Shown: positions 11,062 through 21,198 of the stretch, in pieces | Layout of the letters: the number at the start of each line of letters is the position of its first letter | Position numbering within the stretch: position 1 is the stretch's first letter | Assembly (NCBI GenBank): GCA_003116875.1 | Contig: BCKT01000015.1 | Span: forward strand, 496,001-560,000 | Direction of reading: 5' to 3' | DNA from: Takashimella koratensis | Taxonomy: Eukaryota; Basidiomycota; Tremellomycetes; Trichosporonales; Tetragoniomycetaceae | Length of the DNA: 64,000 nucleotides | Position numbers and translations under genes: made by a program | Notes under the pieces: generated by a model | What the model was told of the DNA's origin: nothing | The model's input: only the letters and a program-made list of their open reading frames with translations | Databases searched by the model: none

Positions 11062-12142
11062 CACTCTGTGCATGATCAAGACAGATTTGTCCTCGTTGAT
11101 TCTCATCGATCACATGTAAACGACTTTATTCATCGACGCCCCTCGTTCGTTTTCCGAAAATAAACTAGTCAAACGCCTCTTGGCGCATCGTGGGTCCCGT
11201 TCCTCACCGAACCTCGAGCCTGGCCTCTGTTGCTGCGCTGCGGGTCGATCACTAGATGCAAGGCGTTGATGGGGTGGGGTGTAAAAGGGGAAAGAGGCAG
11301 AGTAAAGGGAGAGGGAGGAAGCGGATGGCTTGGGATGGTTTCTTTTGTTTCGTTTCAACTCGACTCTCCGGGTTCTTATTGTCTTTTCAGGGCACATCCA
11401 CTTAACACCCAAATAACCAATGACCCACTTCCGAGCAACACACCGAGCGACACAGCACCTGCTTCGTCACAATGCACCAAAGATGCGGGCGCGGAACGCC
11501 TCGGATCGACAATGGTGACGAGAACAAGAACAATAGAACAGAGAGGGGACTAGGAGTGCTATTTTCAGCACGAGTAGACAGATCTAACCAACCAGATTCT
11601 TGGCCCCGTAGCGCGTACGGCACGCTCGCTCTCGGTGCGATGCCGAGGTCGTGGTTCTCTTTGTCCAATTTATCTTTTGGGGTCACACACGCAGCCGTAT
11701 CTTGGTGTAGAAGAGGCTAGTGAGGGACGGACAGGTCACACGCCTTTTTCCCGCTGCCAGTCTCCAGGAGACCTCACTGGTCTTCTCCATCACCGTATAG
11801 TCGTATCTGAGCCTCAATGCGAGTATCCGACCTGCCATACTCTCTCGATAGCCGTATTCTGCGGAGCGAACATAGCGTCCGTCCCATTCACCGTTCAAGC
11901 GGTTGCTGAAGCACCCTACCTTGACTGGTACGACGTTGGCAGAAACTGCAAAGCATGGATGACGTCTTACAAGCTTGCAAGACATGATACGACATCATCA
12001 GCTCCTGACAGTAGCGACTTGCTCAATGCAAGGTTACTTTCTTCGCGAAGAGCGTATGAAAGCAATGTGAATGCTTATAGATGATTGCCTGCCCAGACGG
12101 TGGGAACCATTAAACCCACCCGCCGTATTCACCCCAGGGCCA

Positions 12143-12157
12143 CCGCGGTAACCGCGG
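12143..12157. promoter_or_regulatory. CCGCGGTAACCGCGG: candidate Zn2Cys6 binding site
   Basis: The core CGGTAACCG (12146-12154) is two inverted CGG triplets with a 3-bp spacer, the architecture bound by many Gal4-type zinc-cluster dimers. It lies between the divergent P450 and transporter genes. Binding is inferred from pattern only. Confidence 0.35.
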
Positions 12158-12525
12158 ACCTTTTCCCCGTGCCTGTTGGTGGTACCCAACCTCCACCCCG
12201 ACGGGTCGATTGCGATGATGGAGTTTTCGCGACCCGCTCACGGAGAACCCGTTTAGACCTATTTTGACTCTGTTATTCACCGGTCTCATCGGCGGACTTG
12301 TCTCTTCCACCTCATCTCTCCACCGGCACGACCCATTCCTCTCACCCTCGTCGACTCTTTTAGGACGTCTTCTCACACTCGTACATCATCCGCCGCGAAA
12401 GGTTGATAAGCATCGTTAAACCCGGCTTGCGTGGGTTTTCCGCTCGTGGGTCGTCTTAACACCGAAAACGTAAACATCACAAACGCAGCAGAGGGAGAGA
12501 ATTCCCCGCGACTACTCCGACTCGA

Positions 12526-12532
12526 TATAAAA
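12526..12532 (+). promoter_or_regulatory. TATA-like element of the transporter gene
   Basis: TATAAAA, 176 bp upstream of the transporter ATG at 12702. Confidence 0.45.
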
Positions 12533-12701
12533 CCAGCCGAGACGGACCGGGTCAGACAAGTTATTCACCCGTGCTCACTCCCCAGTACTTCACTACCTAG
12601 ACGCTCCTACGACCCGCCAGCTACTTCAGCGACCTTTCGCCAAACAGTATCTCAATCTAATCCTGGTTATACGAACACTTGACAAGAGGCAACGACTTGA
12701 A

Positions 12702-15038
12702 ATGTCCGACAAGGCGGGACAGATCCGGCCGCAGCCGATTCTCGACCGCGACGTGGAACAACAACAACCCAAGATCTCTCGAGAGGAGGAAGGGAAACCC
12801 ATCGCGCCTGCTGAGACGCCATCCACTGGGTCGCAGATTGAAGAGGCCAAAATTGATCCGTGGGAGGTCAAGTGGGACGGGCCCGAGGATGTCGGAGATC
12901 CGCTCAACACGCCCGGGTGGCGCAAATGGTGAGTGGCGCGAGTCGTGTCTTGTCGCTCTCTCCGCTTCACCCGGCCCCTTTCTCACTCCTACACTCGCAA
13001 GCCAGGCTATGATGATTACGGTGGAGAGTTCGTGGCTGACCCAGACTCGCTCGTACCTGCTTACCGAACCGATCGGATCATTTCCTGTCTCGCGCCGCGA
13101 ATTGCACAGGGCAATGACAGCCGTCGTCGCACTTTCCTGCGCATGCGTGACATGCTGCAGCTCCATGGCGTCAGATACCTATCCAGGTATGGAGGCCGAC
13201 TTTGGGATTAGCCAAGAAGTGTGCATCCTCTCTTTGTCCCTCTTCGTCTGTGGCCTCGGTACCGGTCCTCGTGAGTGTCTCGTATCAGATTCTTGCTTGC
13301 CATGGGGAACGACCTGGTTCCCGACTCGTCTTGTCAAGTCAGTTGCTGACATGCCGATAATCGGCTACCCCTGTTAGTGCTGCTCGGACCCGCGTCAGAG
13401 TTCTTGGGTCGCAGCAAAGTCCTACATTACAGTTTTGCCGCCTTTTTCCGTGAGTCGCGGGGACCTATCGCGTCTTCACCCAGTTCAACGATGCCTCTCC
13501 CACACACAAGCTGACACGACCGACCACAGTACTCAATTTCCCCGTCGCGTTCGCCAACAACATTGCGGTCCACCTCATCTTCCGCTACTTTACCGGTTTC
13601 TTTGGCGCGGCATTCTTGACCGTCTCAGGTGGTGCCATCACCGATGTCTTCCCGAACACCAAGGTCGCCACGTGAGTGACACTTTCTCCTAACCCATCCA
13701 ATCCACACCTTTGCATTTGATATCATCCTGACTTCTCTCACAGGCCAATGATGATTTTCTCGGCGGCACCGTTCATCGGGCCCGTCCTCGGCCCCCTCGT
13801 CAGTATGTACAGTGACCCCCTTCATCCTCTTCACCTTACACACCGTTCTAATTACTCTCACAGGCGGGTTCATCAATCAGAACACCCACTGGCGATGGAC
13901 ATACTACGTCGTCCTCCTCTGGTCCGCGTGTATGCTCGTCCTCCTTGTCTTCTTCGTGCCTGAGACACTCAACTCCGAGCTCCTTCGTCGTAGAGCCGTC
14001 CAGTGAGTCTAGTGTCTACCCGAAAGATCAGAACAAGGCTGATACTAATACCTTGAATCGCAGGATTCGCAAAACGACAGGGGAAGAGCGATGGAGAGCG
14101 CCGATTGAGAAAGTGAACCGAACTTTTGCCGGCGCTTTAAAGAAGAGCATCAAGACTCCATTCAGTGAGGACATCTTCTTCCATCTTCGCCTCCTCCTTC
14201 ACCTCTTCCTTTTACTCTCTAACTTTGCTTCATCCTGACACCCTTTAGTTCTCCTTACTACCCAAATGATGGTCCTTCTTCTTGACCTTTGGTCCGCCGT
14301 CATCCTTGGTATCCTCTACCTCTCCTTTGGCGGTGTCCCTTATGTCTTCCGTAACCAATACGGTTTCAGCGTTGAACAAACCGGTCTCGCGTTCCTCGGT
14401 ATCGGTCTGGGTCAAGTCCTCGCCTGTGCTACCCAGCCCTTCTTCAACAAGCGATACCGCGCCGATGCCGCTCGGCACGGCGGGAAAGCACCACCCGAGA
14501 GCAGACTGGTCATGGGCATGTTCGGAGGAGTACTCTGTCCATTAGGCTTGCTGTTGTTCGGATTGACAAGCTTTAAGAACGTCCCCTGGGTTATTCCAAT
14601 CTTGTGCTCGAGTGTGTTCGGGTGGGGGATGGTGTATAGCTACACTAGCACGTTCACTTACCTTGTCGAGTGAGTAAAAAGGATTCATCTCGGAGGGAAG
14701 TGCATCGCTGATACACCATCAGCGCCTACCGACCGGTCGCGGCTTCCGCTTTGGCATCCAACAGCTTTATGCGATCGGCATTTGCCGCTGGATTCCCATT
14801 GTCAGTCATTCGCACCCCTCCACTCCACTCTTCTTCCAGCTTGCAGACCTTCTCCCCCCAGGTTTGGCCGAGACTAATATTCCTTAGGTTCGGACAACAA
14901 CTGTATGGGCGCCTTGGTTCTGTCGGTGGTACTTGTCTCCTCGCGGGTCTCATGTTCCTATGCCTTCCTCTACCTTTCATCTTCTATCGGATCGGAGGCC
15001 GTGTCCGTGCCCGTTCATCATTCGCTGCGCCAGCATAA
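12702..15038 (+). CDS. MFS transporter, DHA1 drug:H+ antiporter type
   Basis: These are 12-helix proton antiporters of the plasma membrane that export drugs, polyamines or other small molecules. The ATG at 12702 starts a soluble acidic N-terminus of about 75 residues ending in DPLNTPGWRKW, the usual entry to TM1. Spliced exons then give CTCCSSMASDTYPGME-like TM1 loop sequence, GPASEFLGRSKV (motif A region), FRYFTGFFGAAFL, GGAITDVFP, SAAPFIGPVLGPLVSGFI (motif C), HWRWTYYV, VFFVPET, the central loop, and C-terminal helices (LSFGGVPYVF, LCSSVFGWGMVYSYT, YRPVAASALASNSF, FAAGFPLFGQQLYGRLG). It ends in a basic tail at 15038. All signatures are present and the gene appears intact. It is divergent from the P450, and its coding end is convergent with CHL1 with 280 bp between stops. 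Confidence 0.93.
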
Positions 15039-15318
15039 GATGTCAACTCACGTTGATGTGTTTCATGTCCCATCTTTTCGTGAGACTTTTGTCGAGAACT
15101 CCTCGTCTGTATTGACTAGTATCGACCATCCCCCTCACATCACCATCATCGCCTTCTCATCCTATCCTTCCCAAATCCATACATTTTATAGAACTACCTT
15201 CTACAATCTGTCATACGCTAGTCATAATGTAATGCATACATCCCACGACACGTCAATCACACCTCTTCTTCCTCGACCGAGACTCTAAGCATATGTATAT
15301 GATATTCAAGCCACTACC

Positions 15319-18300
15319 TTACTTCTGGCCTAGCAGATCCCGCTTGGCTCTAAAGAACGCCGCCACACCCCTCGCTGCTGCCGTCCAGTCTTCGGGCGTA
15401 CGTACGTCCTCGCCAATCCACTTGGGCAGCTTGTTTCTGATCCTTGCTGAGCTGTATCGTTTATCAACGAGGAGGATGGTCGCGTAGTCGCCTGCGTGTC
15501 TGATCGCGCGGCCTGAAACTTGACGTGAGTTCAGGTTTCAACCAGCGTCTGGGCTTGAAAAAGGTGAAGGAAGGATACTTACCGATAGATTGGTTGACTG
15601 CTCGCATACACAGATTCTACGATACACATCTAGTCAGTCAAGTCCAATTAGGTAACACCTCGGTCGCTCAATAGCCAAACCCCTACTCACCTCGTACATC
15701 TCTTTGGCGGCGTCAGCGCCTGCCCCAGGCAGACCCGAGACATACTTCATCCTCTCCTGCAATTCGGTCGAGCCGACATTTGCGAATGGTAGACCAACCA
15801 TGACGACGCATCTTCCTAGGCTGTCGGAGAAGTTGATACCTTATGCAAGAGGTTAGCGGTCTGATTGGACTGGAGAGAGACGCGAGATCATGAATGATTT
15901 GTTGGCGATTAGACATCTCACCTTCTGACAACTTGCCACCGACAACGGCAAACAATAGTGCGCCTGGCTTACCCGGTCCTATAGCCATCGCATAGTCCCT
16001 CAGCGTCGCCTCGACCCCACCTGACGTCTGCGGCTCGTAAAAGAGCTAGTGAAAGGAACAATGTCGGAGTGAGGCTTCACGTCAGTCCAACTGCAACGGA
16101 CTATTTCGTGAAGGCACACACCACATAACGCTTTACTCACTTGCTTCTTTAGTGCAAACTTGGACAACAGGCCCGAAGATGTCCAAGCTGTCTTGACTTT
16201 ATCGAGGAACGCATAGGACGGGAGGAAGACGACCACACCGTCTGGTACGAGTCCAATCGTGGATTGGATCACCGCGCCGAGTTCACCGAGCTGAGGGTCA
16301 GGCAAGGACAACGAGTCAGTCCCAGCATATCGTAGCGCAGAGAGGCTTATATCAGTCATAAGCCGTCCACTCACCACGCCCTCGTCATTTCGATTTGTAT
16401 ACTTGAACTCGAGGCCAACTTTTCTAGGACCTCGTGAGATTACCTGCACGAGGAGGTTGGATTTGGGGATGACATGTGCACAGGACAGAGTCTCGAATCT
16501 GTCTCTAGGGATAGCGGGGAAAAGTTGTCTGAAAAAATCGGACACCTGGTGTCATTCAATGTTGAATCGAGAACCAAGAAGTTTTTTGTCAGTCTGGATT
16601 TCGAATATTTACCTGTGTGCGCTGTTGACAATCGACTCACGGGTTCCATGGTGCCTCCTGCCAGAACTACACTTCTCGCTTGCTCCACGACCTCCCTAAA
16701 CCGCTCAGCTGGGTTGAGCAGGACGTACCGCATCGAGACCACGGGATCACCCGTCTCGTTCTTTCCTTCGCGGGTGATGATAACCCGCCCGTCGTCTCTT
16801 GCGTCCGTGAGGGAGAGGATAAACGCCTCGATCGTATGGAATGCGGCGATACTTGCGTGTTTCGCAGCCGACGACGGAGATGAGTTCGATCCGATACCTG
16901 CACCCGCCCCACCGATGACACGAGAACTGTTCTTGAATTTGGTGTCGGTAGTGTTGAGGGTAAAAGTAGCCTCGTCAGACTTCTCGGTGTAACTGCTAAC
17001 TTTCCGAGCGAGCTTGCTTTCTTTGAGGTAAGAAACGAGGTGAACGAGGTTGATCTGGTCCGATCCGCCTCCGACGCGGGTCATCAGCGTGTTCACATCG
17101 ACAAGCTCGCTCGTTCCGGATCCAGCGGGGGATTGTGCGTTACTGGGTAATGATTTAGACGAGGATGATGTCGATGATGTGTTGCCGGGTTTTGTGGGAT
17201 TGGAAGCGAACGAGGTGCAGACCCGTAAGAGACCTTGGAGAAGGGCTAACGTCTGCCTGATCCACAGGGCATGCGTCGGGCGAAGCCGCGATTTGAACCG
17301 GGCGAGGTACTTGGTCAACTGGCCGATAGCATTAGAGATGTTCGTGGACGTGATAGCTGTTGAGTGGATTGAGAGTAGGGTATCGATGAGGTCTATCGTT
17401 GCACCAAGGTCCATCCCAGTCGATGTCAATTACGTCGACTCTTCTGCTTCTCATCTCGGTGCTACTCACTGTGCGCTTCGTCAATAACGACCACATGGCC
17501 CGTAAGATCGATCCCGAGCGCTTCTCGCGCATTCTTCTGCAACAACAGATTATATGGCAAAGTGACCAACTGAGCCTGTTTGACCGCTTTGCGTGTGGCG
17601 TAGTAAGGGCAGACTCCAGATTTCCGACCGTCGGCAACAATGTCTTCGATATCTTTGACAGTGGCGAGGATGGTATCGCGCGCGTCGAGGAGACCGACTT
17701 CGTCTGGGAGGTAAGGGCATTTTTGTTTGCCTAAAACGATGGTGGGAGTGGGTGTGAGCCAGGAGAAGCGGGCGGAGATATGGACGTGCTAGTTTGGGTT
17801 GAGAAGGGGAGGACTAAGGGATGAATTAAGCGACTCACCTTTTTGCATATCGAGACAAGCCTCGTTGAGCCGGTTCTCACCCAATGCCCTGACCTTGTCA
17901 TTGATGCACATTTGCTTTCTCCCACCTAGCGGCACCGCACTGGTCCCTCCCCCTTCCCCTTCGCTTCCACTACCGCCGCCCTGACCTGCAAACTCCGTCT
18001 TGAGGAGCTCGGTCGTAAGTTGACGAAGCTGCGTATGCGTTCGAGACGTGTAGAAGACCTTGGGTACGTCGATTTCGTCACCGGTCTCTACCCGGCCACG
18101 GGACTGGTCGAACCTGTGCGGTAGGTAAGATACGTTATCATTGTGCTGGGATGCCAGGTAACACGATAGCCTATTGACACAGTGACTGTTGACGGGATCA
18201 CTCACTTGGCCATCAGCTCTCTCACCTCCTTGGACAAATTCATCTTCCCTCCTTCATCTTCCCCCGCATCATCAGGCAAGAACTCGTCATCACTCTCATC

Positions 18301-19053
18301 CCCATCCTCTTTCCCTTTCCCCTTCCTCTTCCCACTATTCCCCCGCTCGACACCATCTGTCTCGATCGCAATCTTTATCCGTTTCCTTGCCGGTTCGGCA
18401 CGCATCTTCCTCTCCTTCTCCCTCGCGGCATCTAGTCTCTCCTGCCTCATCTCCTGTGCCGCACGCATCTCCGCTAGTTCTGCCTTGACCGCGTGTTCAA
18501 TCACCCATGGTGGGTCTGCTCCAGCCCTGTATCAGCAAGATCAGACCAAGTCGGAATGCATGTAGATATGAAATCAACACTCGGCCTCACCGTCTGAATC
18601 CTCGGCGAGAAACTTGGCACGTAAACTTGCTTCGATATCATGTTCCAGCCGCTTTTCGTGCGCCCCCAGCCAGGTCAACGTCGAAGTGAGCAAAGTCAAC
18701 GATTTGCCTGTCCCCGTTGGAGACTCGACCTGTTCCACGTCAACAACCGCCGCCTATTCAGCTGATCAGAAGACCACGCAAGCCCCAGCCCAACAGACCA
18801 CGGAAATACGCACAATGGCAACCTTCCCGCTCTCGATGGCGCGGAAGACGGTACGCATCAGGTCGAGCTGGATCGCGTATGGTTGTGCGTACGGGAACGG
18901 GAAGGTCTCGGGTGTCGGGATCGTGCTGGTCACGCTTGTGGAAGTGGTGGAGGTAGAGGTTGAGGCAGCGTTGGAGCCGCTCCCGCTCCCGCTGCTTGTC
19001 GCGGGACCGACTGCATCCGAGGGCCCAGCACGAGAAGAGGCGGTCGGTGTCAT
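15319..19053 (-). CDS. CHL1: ATP-dependent DNA helicase CHL1 (DDX11, XPD-like Fe-S superfamily 2)
   Basis: Chl1/DDX11 is a nuclear 5'-3' DNA helicase for sister-chromatid cohesion and replication of structured DNA. The start is taken as the ATG at 19053; the longer open frame begins with GTG. Motifs in order are: the Q-like [14 protein letters not shown]; Walker [13 protein letters not shown], created by splicing VAI onto VESP; a lysine- and acid-rich insertion; [18 protein letters not shown] (Ia); the Fe-S cysteines spread over [23 protein letters not shown] and GVCPYYATR; the DEAH box [16 protein letters not shown]; and motif [21 protein letters not shown]. The protein ends DLLGQK at a TAA. 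The DEAH box and four-cysteine cluster separate CHL1/RAD3 types from other helicases; the long insertion and C-terminus favour CHL1 over RAD3. The gene has many short introns. Confidence 0.93.
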
Positions 19054-19309
19054 CTTGTCGAATGTCTCATGGTATAGCTGGTGAGTAAGCGATGAGGTTG
19101 TCACGAAGTGGATTCGGAAAATGTAATCTCAACTGAAAATCAACCGCGACGCGCCTTGTTTCAGGAACAGCTTCAATATCCCCGTTTCAGCCGACCACCT
19201 TGATCTGGATTACATGACATTTCTACAAAACATGCTCCCACTTTCTTAACTAACATGCTCGCCTATTTCAAGAGCTCTTCCTTTTCTCATGACGAAGCAA
19301 AGCGACGAG

Positions 19310-20379
19310 CTACTTCTTCTCATCCTCCTTGAAGTTGAGTGAGATTCCATTCACGCAGTGACGCTCGTCAATCGGATTAGGGAAGCCTTCACCTTTGAAG
19401 ACGTGCCTGCATTGGTGTCAGCGTGATCGCTAGGCATCCACGAGAATTCCAGCCAAAGGAGAGGCTTTGAGCGAAAGATAGGCAGGCAACCTGAGACTCA
19501 CCCAAGGTGTCCGCCGCTGTGAGTATTAAGGAATCAACGGGCAGCACAAGCAGCAAACATCAGATGTTGTTGGTCGTAACTCCAAAGGCGGCTGACTCAC
19601 CAGTTGGCACACAGAATCTCGATACGCTTCATGAACATCGAGTTGTCCTCGTGACGAACAACGGCACCGGGGATGGTATCGTAAAACGCAGGCCACCCGC
19701 ACCCCGAGTTGCTATGGGCGATGATATGTCAGCTCATATCCTGGTCCATTCCGTCTGGAATGTCATTTCTGCAAGAGCAAATCGTGGACGGGATACACAC
19801 AACTTGGTCTTGGAGGTGTAGAGTGGAGCGTCGCATCCGGCGCAGGCTGTGTCACTGTTAGCTTTTTCAGATCAAAGGTTGCTGGTTTCGAGTCGCCACT
19901 CACTGTAAACGCCTTCGTTGAAGCTCTTGTCGAAGGGAGACGAGCCAGGTCGCTCGGTGCCCTTTTGACGGAGAACGCGGAACTGCAAAAGACCAAGAGA
20001 GTCAGCACCGAGATCAATTGCTGAGTTTCTAACGGAGGCCCTTTTAACAGTCTCCCCCGATGCGTAAGCTGGCTCTTCGCCGATCGGATGTCTCTAGACC
20101 AATCCTACCTCCGGCTCCTCCCCTTTTGTGAAGCTCGGCTCGGCCAACAGCGCCTGATCCCTTGCTGTGATCAACTACACTCACCTGCTCCGGACTAAGC
20201 TGCGCCATCCACTCGCTGTCTGTTTTCTGTACTGGTGTCTTGGACATGTTGGGCTGTGTTGTTGAGAATCGGGCGATGGAGGGAATGATGGAGCGTGCGA
20301 TAGGGCGGTGAGGAATAGCTGTTGAGGCTGTTGATGGCGTCCGGAGGTGTCGAAGTAGGTGGCGAGAGGTGTGAATCAT
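19310..20379 (-). CDS. MXR2: Peptide methionine-R-sulfoxide reductase MsrB
   Basis: MsrB reduces methionine-R-sulfoxide in oxidised proteins, recycled by thioredoxin. The ATG at 20379 begins a 44-residue Arg/Ser/Thr-rich, acid-free leader of the mitochondrial type. An in-frame Met45 (MSKTPVQKTDSEW, 20247) sits exactly where a cytosolic form would start. Downstream exons give LRQKGTERPGSSPFDKSF, the first Zn CxxC (YSCAGCDAPLY), FNSGCGWPAFYD, the second CxxC (LCANCGGHLGH) and the catalytic RHCVNGISLNF. The protein ends KEDEKK at 19310. All catalytic and zinc cysteines are present. The gene is tandem with CHL1 (257 bp upstream of it) and divergent from the arrestin-like gene. Confidence 0.93.
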
Positions 20380-21198
20380 TCACGAGCTGTTGTTATATGT
20401 TGTGAGGTGTGAGGTGGTGGGTGGTGAGTGGGAGGTGGATGTGGAAACGCCGTGAGTTATCCGATGGTCGTCGTCATATTTGTGTGTGTGTGGGTGGGTA
20501 TGTGTGTGTGTGGGAGTCAGCCAGTGACTGTACTGGACAGCAACGGAAGCAAATGGGCCTATGACTGTATAACCGGGTGGAGGTCAGGGTTCATCAGGTT
20601 GGGTGGCAAATCGGATCGTGGCCGCCAGGGAGAGCCTAGACAAGGCAGACCAGCCGCATCCGCGGAAATCTCGGCACCCCATGGATCGCTGTGGAGTCGA
20701 CTCGGTCCAGTCCTGTGGACTCGTCATGCATCGTGCACATTTGGTCACAGACCAAGGACAGGGCAGAGGGAGCATGCAAGAGAATCAGGATACGGTAGTG
20801 TTTGGTTGCAAGCGGTAGGGGTGTCAAGCAGGTGCGATAATCTCGTCCAATGGTATTGCATCAACAAAGTAGGATCCATATCCAAGAGATACCAAGACTT
20901 GCACTCTTCCTCTTCTCCTCCTCTACCCCTTCTCATCTCACCCCTCTACCTCTCATCCTCCCCATACACGTTCTCGCCTCGCGCACGGTCCACACTGGAA
21001 CGCACCGTATTCACGCCCAGCTCAGCCTCTCTTCACTCTTCCAGATCTCACCCCTCTTTCAATTGTCTATCTCGGTTGCACGATATTCCCGATAACCATC
21101 ACTTCCCGTCTCTGCACCGACTTGTGACCACCACATCGCTCTCTTCCTGGATCCCTCTACACACCCTTCCATTAACAACCACCGAGCCCTCCCTTACG
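20380..21198. other. Divergent spacer and CT-rich leader of the arrestin-like gene
   Basis: It contains GT-rich simple sequence near 20480-20515 and a strongly CT-rich plus strand from about 20890 to 21190, typical of leaders in this genome. An open frame runs through into the arrestin-like gene but is low-complexity and probably untranslated. Confidence 0.55.

Larger units (their letters stand above)
10930..12701. other. 1.77-kb divergent spacer between P450 and transporter genes
   Basis: No gene is recognised on either strand; open frames are short and lack family resemblance. It should hold the promoters of both neighbours: TATA-like elements near each gene, and a CGG-N3-CCG element near 12150. 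Confidence 0.6.

Noticed and set aside
18766..19104. CHL1 start at 19104
   Set aside because: The codon there is GTG; the first in-frame ATG is at 19053.
20428..21198. Upstream extension of the arrestin-like reading frame
   Set aside because: Low-complexity and CT-rich with no conserved feature; the ATG at 21199 starts the plausible protein.
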